From Cryptomeria japonica (Eukaryota; Streptophyta; Pinopsida; Cupressales; Cupressaceae): 64,000 nucleotides of DNA. Shown in pieces: positions 44,330 to 56,375 of the stretch. The notes beneath the pieces were generated by a model. That model had not been told where the DNA came from and made no database searches. It saw nothing but the letters and a program-made list of their open reading frames with translations. Location of the stretch: positions 543,820,335-543,884,334 of the forward strand of contig NC_081412.1 in assembly GCF_030272615.1 (NCBI RefSeq). Direction: 5' to 3'. A program made the translations under genes and the position numbers. The first letter of the stretch is position 1. Each line of letters begins with the position of its first letter.

Positions 44330-47300
44330 AACAGATAAAGAGCGGACACTAGGTCGGACACAAGGGGGGTGGGGAGACCATCTAATGCAGTTAGCAAAGA
44401 TAGATAGAGTCGGTTTGCCGTTGCAGATGGAGCTCAGAGAACATTACCAGAAATGGGGATGGGATCCCCCCCCCATGCAAAATGGAGGTCATCTCATGGA
44501 ATATAAGGGGATTAAACCATCTGCATAAGCATGATTTTCTATCTAATTTGGTCTAAGATCACAAGCTTGATATTTGTCTTGTCCAAGAAACAAAAATGCT
44601 TGACAGTAAAGTCAAAAAAATCAAACTGGCAATTTTTGGAGATTGGGGTGTTCACTGTGTGGATGTTGATGGTGCTTTAGGAGGTATTGCCACCCTTTGG
44701 AATCCGAGATTGTTATGTGGTAAGCTGGTTCTCTCTTCTCCCAAGCACATTGCTACTAGATTTTTTAATCTTAAAGATGGATCCTCCTGGATCATTTCCA
44801 AAATCTATGCTCTTAATGGGAGATCAGCTAGGAAAACTCTATGGTCTTCCATTTGCCTTGCTATATCTCTCTTCCCTAATGAAAAATGGATCCTTCTGGG
44901 CGATTTCAATACCCCTCTCTCTAATCTAGAGAAATATAGTGGTAGACTTATTTCTATTGATAGCAAACAAGACTTGGCTGATATGATCAACTCTTTGAAC
45001 CTTTTAGATCTTGATCTTGTTGGGGCCAAGTTCACCTAGTCCAACAAATGCAGTGGGGAGGATCTTATTTAGGTCAAGCTTGATAGGGGTATTATCTCTC
45101 ATGATTGGTTTCATATGTCCTTCTGCAAACTCAATGGCTTGGCCCATGTTGGATTCGATCACTTCCCTATCTGCCTCTCAGTTTCTCTGTTGTCTTGCAG
45201 AAAGGCGTACCCCTTCAGATTTGAGAAAATGTGGCTGGTGGCCCCTAAAATCCAAGATAAAATTTTGGAGTGGTGGAATATTGATATCCAAGGAACGACT
45301 ATATTTTGTATAGCCAAGAATGTCTCCAATGTCAAGTCTAATATACAACGTTGGAACAAATCCACTTTAGGAAACATCTTCAAAGCTAAAGAGAAGCTCA
45401 AATTGGATCTTGTAGACATTCAAAATCATATTCAAGCTTATGGGTTTGATAAAAATGTCTCAAATAAAGAAATTGATATTTTGACCAAATTACATGACAT
45501 TATCTACAAAGAAAAGAATTTTGGAAGCAAAGATCTAGAGCTTTATGGCTTAAAAGTGGTGACAAAAATACTAAGTTCTTTCATATGACTACTCTTAATC
45601 ACAAGGCTACTAACATAATAAACAAAATTTAGAATGGGCAGAGATGGGTTGATAAGCATGATGAGATTTGCCAAGAAGCCATCATTTTTTTCTCTAAGCT
45701 CCTTTCTATGGACAACCCTCTTGAGCCTTTAGCTCAACTTGAAATCTTGCAGGAGATTCCCTCCATCATCTCTCAGGACATGAACTTGGAGCTTACCAGA
45801 ATCCCCTCCCCTGAGGAAGTTCGCAATGCGGTTTTGTCTTTTGAAGGTAACAAGGTCCCCGGACTTGATGGTTTCCCTCTTTTTTTTCTTTCAAATTTTG
45901 TGGCAGATTATATGCTGTGATGTGGTCACTGTTGCTCAAGAATATTTTGGATCCCGCTCTCCTGAAGGAGCTGAACGCCACCTTCCTGGTCCTCATCCCC
46001 AAGAAACCCGTCGCATGTTATTTTCAAGATTTTAGACCTATTAGCCTTTGCAATTCTATCTATAAAATCTTCACCAAGATTCTTGTGCTCAAGCTTAAGA
46101 TTTTCATCCCCTCTTTAATTTCTAAACATCAAAAAGGGTTTATGTCTGGGAGGCAGATCCTGGATTCTGCTATTGTGATTCATGAGAGCATCCACTCCCT
46201 TTCAATCAATAATAAACCGAGTGTTCTATTGAAACTAAACTTGCTGAAAGCATTTTATAGAGTTAATTGGTTCTTTCTCCTCCAAATCCTCAAGGCCTTT
46301 AGATTCGGAGATAACTTCATCCAAATGAAAATTCTTTGTGTTGATTAATGGATCTCCCTCCAGTTTTTTCTCAGGGTCTAGGGGCATAAGACAAGGGGAT
46401 CCTCTATCTCCTTTCCTTTTCATTCTGGTGAGTGAATCTCTCAATAGAATTATTCAAAGGGAGGTCAGAAATGATAATATTACTGGCTTATGGCCCTCCT
46501 CTCAGACCTCCACATGCTCTCACCAACAATTTGTCGATGATACTCTCTTGATGGGGGAAGGTTCGGTCAAAGAAGCTAAGAATTTAAAAAATGTTCTGAA
46601 TATATATGAGCATGGTTCAGGGCAAAACATTAGCCTAGCTAAAAGCTCCATCTTCTTCTTTAACACCCTTGAACATAAGAAAGTTAAGATTGCCTCAATT
46701 ATTGGCTGCAAAGTTGGAGCTTTGCCTGATTCCTATCTGGGCCTTCCTCTCTACCAAGGCCTGGTTCCTGACTCTTTTTGGGTAAATCTTATCGACAAAT
46801 TCTAGAACAAGTTGGTTGGGTGGAAAGGCTCCTTGCTAAGCCAAGCTGGTAAGCTCCAGTTTCTCAAAGCCTCACTTCAGAGCTCCCTATTTATGCTATG
46901 AGTCTATTCAAAATCCCAGGAAAAATTGCTGATAAATTGGAAAGAATTCATAAAAAAAATTTATGGACCGGAACTGAATCTTAGAACAAATTACACCTTG
47001 TTGCTTGGAATTAAGTTTGCTTGCCCAAATCCATGGGAAGTCTGGATATCCAAAATTTGAGAGACTTCAATAAAGCCCTGATGTCCAAGCAGCTATGGAG
47101 ATGTCTTGAAGAGAATAATGACTGGACTGATATATTCAAACTTAAATACCACATTCCAAATATCCAAAACACTTTGGAAACTTATGATCTTCCCAATGCA
47201 GTTTTTGATTTCTAGAGCAATTTCATTGGTTCCTCCAAAGTTATCTTGCATGGTTGTAGATGGATGCTAGGTGATGGTACCAGAATCAAATTTTGGGATG

Positions 47301-48351
47301 ACTGGTGGACTGGTGGACTACGGATGGCCCCCTCTTGGACTCTATTTGGGCTACCCCCTTCAAAGAATTATGCCTTAGAAAAATTGGCACCTGGGTGGCT
47401 GATTACATTAGAAATGGAGACTGGCTAGACCTCTCTTTTGTTAATAATGTTCTGATTCCTATGCAACCTTGGTTGAATTGTATTCACATCCCCCGCTCTC
47501 AAGGGGAGGATGAAGTGTTCTGGAACTCCTCGTCTTCTAGGAATTTCCAAGTTGTTGATGCCTACAAGTTCATCTCTAGATCCTTCTCACCTACCTCTTT
47601 TGGGCAGGTATCTGGAACAAGCACTTAATTCCTAAAATTAACATTTTTTTCTAGTTGTTTATGCAAGGCAAGATCTCTACCATTGATAATCTTTGCAGAA
47701 TTGGTATTCCTCTCTCTAATAGGTGCTTTCTTTGTAAAGAGGTAGAGGAAAATGTTGGCCATCTGTTGCTGCATTTTGCCTATGCCAAGGATATCTGGAA
47801 TCACTTCCTTAACATCTAGAACATTGCCTAGGTCTTCCCTATTACTACCCAATGAATATAGTTTGAATGGAAATTCCCCTCTTATAATCAGGCCTTAGGT
47901 GTTCTCTGGAATTTATCTCTTCCGCATATTGCCTAGGGCATCTGGAAAGATAGAAATAATAGTCTTCAAGGACTTGGAAACACCTACTTTTGTTGTGACT
48001 GCTAGAATTCACAATGCTATCAAAGAGAACTTTCTCCATTCATGCCCCAGCAGAAAGAATAACTTCCCCATCCCTACTCTCCAGGTGGATTGGGATACTA
48101 TCAATCAGTGGCAAATTGATTGGAATATTGCCATCCCAGTTCACAAAACCAAGCAGTGCAGACAAAATGTTATATGGCATCCTCCCCCTATGGGCCAGAT
48201 CAAAATCAATGTGAATGGGGTGGCTAAAGGAAATCTTGGGCCGATCGGGTGTGGGGGAGTGGCTAGGAATCACTCTGGTCTATTGGTTTCTATGGTGGCG
48301 CTCCCCATGGGTATCCAGTCCAACCACTACACAGAAGCCAACGCTACCCAC
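44330..48351 (+). mobile_element. L1-type LINE, cut at its 3' end
   Basis: Starts just downstream of the GLR piece, lacks ORF1 and runs through ORF2 until the RNase H domain, where the LTR element at 48352 interrupts it. The missing 3' part is not found on the far side (after about 51030). Many stops and frame changes; dead. Confidence 0.75.
44482..48351 (+). pseudogene. LINE ORF2: EN, RT, zf-RVT, part RNase H
   Basis: Starts MEVISWNIRGLN. Endonuclease 44482 to about 45200: VQETKM, GGIATLWNPR, WILLGDFNTPLS, GFDHFPICL. Reverse transcriptase about 45780-46800: PGLDGF, LIPKKP, DFRPISLCNSIYKI, GSRGIRQGDPLSPFLFIL and FVDDTLLMGEG (active site). Then a GCRWMLGDGTRIKFWDDWW segment near 47250 and zf-RVT (about 47640-47810: LCRIGIPLSNRCFLCKEVEENVGH). 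RNase H begins KINVNGVAKGNLGPIGCGGV and is lost after QSNHYTEANAT. About ten in-frame stops and several frame changes. Of the same subfamily as the fragment at 11684-14108, judging by the RNase H. Confidence 0.85.
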
Positions 48352-49430
48352 TGATGGACTTGTAAAGCATTGAGAGTGGGGGTGAATCAGTGACACCAAA
48401 ACAAATACTACATTAAACATTGACCAGTGAATAAACTTAACAAGTTTTTTAAACAATATGCATACAATCAAAAATGATAAAAAAACATCCACAATAAGTA
48501 AAACATCCACCATAACACAAGTGTTTATACGTGTAAAACCCAAATAGGTAAAAACCATAGTGAGATGGAACTCACAAGTTAACTATCTACAATAATAGAT
48601 AACTGATCAGTTAAGGTCTACAATAATGCTCTACTAGGAGTGAATCCTATTAAAGATCCCAAAGCTTAGTTAAAAGCTATACCCTGTAGAAGGTAATACC
48701 CTATAAGGAGTAACCTCGATGGAGGATTTTTGAATCCAAACTAATAGATCACCTTGTTAGAGGATTTTAACAATGAAGCTTGTTAGAGCCTACCCAGTTA
48801 GGGGATTTGACTGTTGCAATGATTAGAAAAAAACAAGTAGTGTGATCTAGTAATAGCACATCTTGCTTGGATAGATCATGTTTTGCGCACTTAATTCCAA
48901 TTTACCAACATACTCTGTGACTTCACACTTCTGCCTTCGCACATAACATATTAGTTTCACTCATATAAAATAATTAATTGTGATGTCAATAAATAGACAT
49001 TTAGATTTAATGTCGGCCTCTAGAAATCGTAACATAATTACCTAGGTGTAGTGTATCTAGTCAAGTGATCATAACATCACAAAAATACCACCAAAAATTG
49101 TTGGTAAGGATAACTCATCACACAATCAATGAAATATTGCTTGGAACAATTAGTACCGGTTGGAGTTAAACATATAAACCATTATCCTTGATACTCCTGT
49201 GATAGTCTCCACTAGATCTCCTTGTTGATGTCAACTTATGTATAACAATTGGCTATCTCCATGCATATACCAGTTGTTACCAAGTACCGGTTAGATATAA
49301 ACCTCTAGTATACCGGTTGTAGTATAAACAACTTAAGTTATACTGGTAGACAATATGAACATATGTGTGTGTATGTGTTTCATCAATGACAACATATGAT
49401 GAATTCATTACAATCATCATCAAGCCAACA
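48352..49430 (-). repeat. 3' LTR of the fossil
   Basis: 1079 bp on plus from TGATGGACTTGTAAAGC to ATCAAGCCAACA. The right edge is fixed by the polypurine tract that follows; the left edge by the abrupt loss of LINE coding. Confidence 0.65.
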
Positions 49431-49443
49431 ATCTCCCCCTTTG
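49431..49443 (-). other. Polypurine tract
   Basis: On minus AAAGGGGGAGAT, directly inside the LTR. Followed by the phrase GGCATTGATGGGAACAC on plus, which also follows the tract at 17004 (GGCATTGATGGCAACAC). Confidence 0.75.
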
Positions 49444-49710
49444 GCATTGATGGGAACACTTAGAAAATTTTATAGTAATATCGCTAAAGTAATATCGCTA
49501 AGTGTCCTTACATAAAAAAAATCTACACATATACACATGCTCCCCCTTACTACATACATCATACAAATTTTTCAAAAACACACATACATATTTCTACTCC
49601 CCCTTTGATAACAATGCCAAATTGAAAAGAAAAAACAAATATATATATATATATATAGAAAATTTTGTATCACAATATTTTACAAAAACTTGAAAAAACT
49701 GAATCAAGGT

Positions 49711-51027
49711 TCATGCATATGCAAGTCTCATGAAAATAACATTAAATTTCCCCTTCAACTGTGATATGGCATGTTTCCATGTCTCCAGCATGTTCTCAGT
49801 GTACTCAAGTGTAGACATAATCTGTGTATGAAACTCTTCCATGGAATCCAGTGTACAGGTTTCTGGAGTTGCTAAAATAGCTTTTGCATTTGTGTAGGCT
49901 CTCTGTAGTATGTCCCCTTGGGATGTGAGTATACTCTTCAATTCCTTCAATGACTATAGTCTTTTTGCTTGCTCGTGATCATAGGTATCCAACTTGTTGT
50001 GCAAATCATCCACAGATTTGCTAAAAGCAAAAATAGAGTCTTGAAGTGGGACATATGCATTGCATATCTTTTCTAACTCTTGCTCTATTTTAGTTCATTT
50101 TTTAGTGATATCAGAATAAAAGAATGAAACATTAGAAGTAGAAGCACGATATTTTCCTCCCATTTCAATAAATTTTCTTACTAAATCTTTGTTGAAAGAT
50201 AGAGCAAGTTTTCCTGAATCAATTTCTTTTGTAAGCTGCTCTCCATACTTCTTCCTATAACTTTTCTCGGCATAAGTTTGTGGTGCTTCTTCAAGTGACT
50301 TGATTTGGTCAGATGCATCAGCAACCAATTGACCAAGTTTACTAATAGGGGTTGTTGAATGTCCTGTAGAAGTTTCTGGTGGTAGACTAGATCAAATATC
50401 TATTGCATTCTGAATAGTTTCAGCTTCCATTCTTTTCTCTTCGAGTCTCTTCTTATGTGCTCTAGATTGCATGACAGTTGCAATCTTCATCATTTCGGAT
50501 GCACTCATATTATCAACATTTATAGGCCTTGAGATGCCTAATGAGTCATCATCAGCTTCATTAGTCTGTTGTAAGAATAAATTTTTTGCCAGTTCAGAAG
50601 ATGTTACCTTAACAATTGCTTTCTCTTGGCCTTTCTCCATTCTCTGTTAAAAGGTCTGTGTGTCAAAAATTTCATTAGATTCCTTCTAAGTATCCCGTGA
50701 AACCAGTGGGGATTGGGGTTTCTCAAGTTGTTCCATTGTAGGTGGAATATCCACTTCTGGTTGATTTGCCGGTTTCTCAATAGAAGTAACTTGTAAAACA
50801 ATTATTTCAGGTGGCTACATAACTGGTAAAATGATGTCTCCAGATAGATCAATTATATCTTGAATATCATCAACACCTTGGATAATAGTGTCATCCTTTT
50901 CTTTGTTTGGATAAACAACATCAGCTTGAACATTTTTATCCAATTTAGGTACATCATCAGCATCTTGATCATTCTTAGAAGAACGTATGAACTCTTCCAT
51001 CTGTAGGATAATAGGGTAAGTGCACAA
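49711..51027 (-). pseudogene. Coiled-coil extra ORF region
   Basis: Element-sense, open stretches at 51027-50815, 50640-50392, 50328-50095 and 49950-49711. They are acidic or Lys/Glu-rich, for example DDVPKLDKNVQADVVYPNKE, MSASEMMKIATVMQSRAHKK, RKKYGEQLTKEIDSGKLALS and FHTQIMSTLEYTENMLETWK. Position (last before the polypurine tract) and composition match the extra ORF region of the element at 16208. No pol-like motif. Broken. Confidence 0.5.
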
Positions 51028-51030
51028 AGA

Positions 51031-52045
51031 TGGTGGTCAAAAAGGGGGGTATAAGTGGACACTTTTTTCTGAAATCAGGTGAACCTGAACTGGGAGGCAA
51101 AATTTGAAAGTCATCCACTCAAGATATGAAGATAATCAAAGAACAAATATTGTAGTACTTTGAATCTAGTTTCCAAACTACTAAATTTTTTCAAAATTCG
51201 ATAAGATTAAGGGGGTCAAATCCTTCACGCATGAAAAATAGACCCTGATTTTTTCTGAAAAACATAACATAGTGTTTGACGTGCGCATCAAAAAAGTCAT
51301 AGTTAGATTTAGTATTTTGACACATCCTTTGGCAGAAAGATAGTTAAGAGTGAGCACTAGAAGATGTGTATTTTTTTGTAATTTTTTGTTGAGTATTTTT
51401 TTTAATGATTTTTCCAATCAAGCACATCTTGAAAATTAGGTACCTGTTCTTGCACGAAGCAAAAGTTGCACTAAACAAATCAAAAATACATTTTTTTTTT
51501 TAAATTGTAAAGAATCAAGTGCACTATAATAATATATAATTTTTTTAAAAAATTGGATAAGTATATCAAAAGTTATTAAAACAATGGTGCTCCTATGTCT
51601 GTGAGAACTATGGAGACAATGGTAAAAGAAATTCAATAATAATATGTTATTGTTGTTGAAATTGAAAAAAAAATATATGGTTAGAAAGCTCAGAAGATGG
51701 GTGAAAATATGGTGGAAATTTTAGAAATACCCATTTGATGAAGTGTAAACCTGATGATGATGAAGTTGATAAAATAAAACATGTAAAAAATGAGAGAAAT
51801 GGAGGGAAATCAAACTTCCAAACCATAGATTTGTTATCCATGCCTATTTCCAAGCCTAAACAGTCAAAAGTGTGTATGGAGTACTTATAGTTTAAACAGC
51901 GTGTGCAGGGTACTTATGGTGTAAGAAGCGCGTATGCGCTATTGTATATATAATATGTGTATATACATATAATATATAATATTTGTATATATATGTATAT
52001 AATAATATATAATATATTAAGTATATATATACACATATAAGTGTA
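51031..52045. other. Unassigned AT-rich DNA
   Basis: No recognised gene. TA-rich run (TATATAATATG type) at about 51945-52040 leads into the CT microsatellite. Small open frames on the minus strand have no motif. Confidence 0.45.
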
Positions 52046-52075
52046 TTGTCTCCCCCTCTAAAATGCATACAAGGT

Positions 52076-52214
52076 CTCTCTCTCTCTCTCTCTCCCTCTC
52101 TCCCTCTCTCCCCTTCTCCCTTCCTCTATACCCCATCCCTCTCTCTCCCTCTCTCTCTCCCCTTCTCCCTTCCTCCAAACCCCATCCCTCCCTCTCCCCT
52201 TATCCCTTCCTCCA

Positions 52215-52304
<90 letters not shown>

Positions 52305-52374
52305 CCCTTCTCCCTTCCTCCATAGCCCATTCCTCTTTCTCTTCTTCTCTCCCTCCCTCCCTCCATACCCCACT
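52076..52374 (+). repeat. (CT)n microsatellite block
   Basis: Pyrimidine-only tract with a pure (CT)n core at about 52220-52302 and imperfect CTCTCCC units on either side; ends CCTCCATACCCCACTGC. The purine strand gives long Arg/Glu reading frames that are not genes. Confidence 0.95.
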
Positions 52375-52881
52375 GCAACTATGTTTGCACTTCTATAGAA
52401 GTAAGTGAATTTATTTCTTGTCTGCAACTTCCTCTTCAATTTTTATCATGTATGCTCTCCTAAGAAAATTGAATGATGGATTTATGTATGTATATTGAAT
52501 ACGAGGAATAGGGTTTGAAATTGAACCACGGGTGCATTAACATGACAAAAAACAAAACCTATAGCAATATTCTTCTCGAATGTGTTTTTAATGAGCAGAT
52601 AAAATATAGAAAATAGTGTCAACAAAGCAACATGATGAGTCAGAGTACCTGCAATATGTTTTTTAGAAGGAAACAACTGGTAGGAAGAGAAAGAGGGAGA
52701 GTAACACAGATGATGTCATGGAGAATGATAGTGGTGGGTATGAAAGAGTTCCCATGTTGTTACACAACGCCTGTCACCTAAAGAAATTAAAGTTTGTTGT
52801 ATGCATGGCAGTGGTAGTATATTATGATCATCACTTGTCAAATGGCTTGAAATGGTACATACCCATGAAATAAATCAAGTG
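52375..52881. other. Spacer, no gene recognised
   Basis: Unique-looking DNA between microsatellite and tandem array. It includes GAAGTAAGTGAATTT (52399-52413), which recurs at 56171-56185 upstream of the transposase-like gene. Confidence 0.4.
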
Positions 52882-53534
52882 TGTAATTCCAATAGTCACA
52901 ATTGAGATCAGTCCTATAACCTTGCAAATTTAATAGCATCATATGTTTTAGAACTTTGGTAGTATTCTTAGGGTTAGGGCAAGCTCTTACACTTGCTTTT
53001 TAGTGAAGCCTCGTTGTTTGTTCGCTTGGAGTCTCTCTTATGCTGACAATGGTCTAACTTAGCTATATCAAAACTAAACTACCAATGTCTATTGTATTTT
53101 GTTCTATTCATAGCTTTAAATTTAATATATCATTTTATTAGCCCACCATATGACCCCTTAGGTGTCATTAGAGTTTGTATTGTTTCCTAAGAGGTCATAT
53201 GGTATCCTCTGACCCCTTAGGACACCATATGACCCCTTTAGACATCATACGACCCATAACAACACCATATAGTGTCGTAAGGGGTCATAGGATGCCATAT
53301 GACCCCTCGAGACACCAATGACCCATAACAACACCATATGGTATTCTAAAGGGTCATATGGTGTTTTATGACCCCTTAGGACACTATTTGGTGTCGTTAT
53401 AGGTCCTATGGTGTGCTAAGGGATAATATAGCACCCTATGACCCCTTAGATGTTGTTAGGGGTCATATTGAGTTCTAAGGGTCATATTGTGTCTTGGATT
53501 TGATCTCTCTTCCTCTCCCTCCCGCATCCTTCTT

Positions 53535-53588
<54 letters not shown>

Positions 53589-55200
53589 TCCTTGATACCC
53601 CATCCCTCTCTCTCTCGCTCTCTCCCCTTCTCCCTTCCACCATACCCATCCCTCTTTCTCTTCTTCTCTCCCTCCCTCTTTCTCTTCTTTTTTAATTCCT
53701 ATAGTCATAAACAAGATCAGTCCTATAACCTTGCAAATTTAATAGCGTCATATATTTTAGAACTTAGGCCGTACTCTTAGGGTTAGGTCAAGCTCTTACA
53801 CTTGCTTTTTAGTGAAGCCTTGTTGTTTGTTCGCTTGGAGTCTCTCTTATGCCGACAATGGTCTAACTTAGCTATATCAAAACTAAACTACTCATGTTGT
53901 ATTGTATTATGTTCTATTCATAACTTTAAATTTAATATATCATTTTATTAGCCCACCATATGACCCCTTAGCTGTCATTAGAGGTCGTACCATTTCCTAA
54001 GAGGTCATATGGTGTCTTGTGACCCCTTAGGACATAATATGACCCCTTGGGACACCAATGACCCATAACAACACCATATGATGTTCTAAAGGGTCTTATG
54101 GTGTTCTATTGTATGATGTTATATTCATAACTTTAAATTTAATATATCATTGTATTAGCCCATCATATGACCCCTTAGGTGTCATTAGAGGTCATATTGT
54201 TTCCTAAGAGGTCATATGGTGTCCTATGACCCCTTAGGACACCATATGACCCCTTAAGATACCATACGACATATAACAAAACCATATGGTGTCCTAAGGG
54301 TTCATAGGATGCCATATGACCCCTTGGGACACCAATGACCCATAACAACACCATATGGTGTTCTAAAGGGTCATATGGTGTTCTATGACCCCATAGGACA
54401 CTATTTGGTCATTATATGTCCTATGGTGTGGTAAGAGATAATATAGTGTCATATGATCCCTTAGGAAATGCTATGACCGCTTCGATGTTGTTAGGGGTCA
54501 TATTCTGTTCTATGGGTCATATTGTGTCCTGGATTTGATCTCTCTTCCTCTCCCTCCCTCCCCCCTCCTTCTTCTCTCCCTCTCTCCCTCTCTCTCTCTC
54601 CCCCCTTCTCCCTTCCTCCATACCCCATCCCTCTCTCTCTCTCTACTTCTCCCTTCCTCCATACCCCATCCCTCTTTCTCTTCTTCTCTCCCTCCCTCTT
54701 TCTCTTCTTCTGTAATTATTATAGTCACAATCGAGATCAGTCCTTTAACCTTGCAAATTTAATAGCATCATATGTTTTAGAACTTAGGCAATACTCTTAG
54801 GGTTAGGTCAAGCTCTTACACTTGCTTTTTAGCGAAGCCTTGTTTTTTGTTTGCTCGAAGTATCTCTTATGCTAACAATGGTCTAACTTAGCTATATCTA
54901 ACTTAGCTATATGAAAACTAATCTACTGATGTTCTATTGTATGATGTTCTATTCATAACTTTAAATTTAATATATCATTTTATTAGCCCACCATATGACC
55001 CCTTAGGTGTCATTAGAGGTTTTAATGTTTCCTAAGAGGTCATATGGTGTCCTGTGACCCCTTAGGATACCATATGACCCCTTGGAAAACCAATTACCCA
55101 TAACAACACCATATGGTGTTCTACAGGGTCAAATGGTGTTCTATGACCCCTTAGGACACTATTTAGTGTCGTTATAGGTCCTATGGTGTGCTATTTTCTA
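52882..55200 (+). repeat. Three-copy array of 0.8-1.0 kb units
   Basis: Units begin at about 52882, 53694 and 54711 (marker GATCAGTCCT at 52905, 53715, 54735). Each has a 240-bp leader (AGCTCTTACACTTGCTTTTTAG, ATAACTTTAAATTTAATATA), a block of CATATGACCCCTTAGG-type subrepeats, and, in the first two, a CT-rich microsatellite; the third runs into the large tract at 55200. The subrepeats occur in both orientations. No coding capacity. Confidence 0.9.
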
Positions 55201-55202
55201 TC

Positions 55203-55393
55203 GTTATAGGTCCCTCTCTTCTCTCTCCCTCCCTCCCCCCTCTTCTCTTCCTCTCCCCCTCTTCTCTCCCTCTCTCTACCTTCCCTCCCCCTTCTCTCTC
55301 TCTCTACCTCTCTCTCCCTCTCCCTCCTTCCCTATATCTCTTTCTCTTCCTCTCCCTCCTCCCCTCCTTTCTCTCTCCCTCTCCCTCCTTCCC

Positions 55394-55433
<40 letters not shown>

Positions 55434-55860
55434 TTTCCCTCCTTCCCTCTCACTCCCCGTACTCTCCCCCCTCTCTCTCTCTCCCTCTCCCTTCCTCCAT
55501 ACCTCTCTCTCTCTCTATCTCTCTCTATCTCTGTCTCTGTCTCCCTCCCTCCCCCTACTCTCCCTTCCCCCTACTCTCCTTCTCTCTTCATACCCCTTCT
55601 CTCCCACTGTCCCCCCTCTTCTCTCCCTCTCTCACTCCCTCTACCTCTCTCCCTCTCTCTACCTTCCATCCCCGTCTCTCTCCCTCTCTCCCTCTCTCTC
55701 CCCCTCTCCCTCCTTTCCTCTCTCTCTCTCTCTTCCTCTCCTCTCCTTTTGCCACTCCTTCTTCTCTCCCTCCTTCCCTTCTACCCCCCTTCCTCTCTCC
55801 CTCCCCCCTACTCTCCTCCCTCTCTCTCTCCCTCTCTCTCTCTCCCTCCCTCCCTTTTCA
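55203..55860 (+). repeat. 650-bp polypyrimidine tract
   Basis: Almost unbroken C/T on the plus strand with shifting CTCTCC, CCCTCC and CTTCC periods, far longer than the other CT blocks. Long mirror-symmetric homopurine/homopyrimidine runs of this kind can form triplex (H-DNA). Confidence 0.95.
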
Positions 55861-56375
55861 TTCATATTTTTTCTACTACCAATAATGCGTATGGGCTACT
55901 GAACCTATTAGTTGCTACCTTGTGATAACATTTTTTAGGCTTAGGAGCAGGTACATGCTACTTATTAGTATAGAATGGGAAAAAAATACCATTGGGCTTG
56001 CCAACATTTTATGGACTAATAGTGCGTATGCAATTATTAATGTAGCGCATACATGGTACATAGACACAGTTTTAGTTGTCCAAGAGCCTCAACAGCCTCA
56101 AATGAATTTTTTGAGGTCGTTGAAGGCCCCACTGGAACTGTGTTAGCACTTCTATCACTGTTTTATACATAGAAGTAAGTGAATTTTTTATTTTTGCATG
56201 ATTTCAAATAATTGAATTGTTGTTCTTATTAGTTTTGTTAATAGTATTGTTACTGTTTAATAGTTTGATTCCAAAGAATAGTGATAAGATGCATATTTAT
56301 GGTTATTTATTTGTTTATGAACTTTTATTTACATATATATGTAATATGATTTAATTTAGGACAACTGATATCAAC
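55861..56375. other. Spacer upstream of transposase-like gene
   Basis: Holds a possible 5' untranslated exon ending at CATAGAAG before GTAAGTGAAT (56171-56185), with TTTAATTTAG just before the coding start as a possible acceptor (56350-56359). Speculative. Confidence 0.3.

Larger units (their letters stand above)
48352..51030 (-). mobile_element. LTR fossil: 3' LTR and internal part
   Basis: Minus-strand element: LTR at 48352-49430, polypurine tract, then internal DNA with charged coiled-coil frames up to about 51030. The far LTR, gag and pol are not visible, so it is an incomplete and broken copy. The polypurine tract, LTR end and the GGGGGTGAATCAGT phrase link it to the element at 16208-22748. 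It is inserted in LINE RNase H sequence. Confidence 0.7.

Noticed and set aside
52046-52439. Overlapping 60-120 codon frames on both strands
   Set aside because: They are translations of a (CT)n microsatellite (Ser/Leu/Pro on one strand, Arg/Glu on the other).
55188-55925. A 245-codon frame
   Set aside because: Pure low-complexity Ser/Pro/Leu from the polypyrimidine tract; no start context or homology expected.
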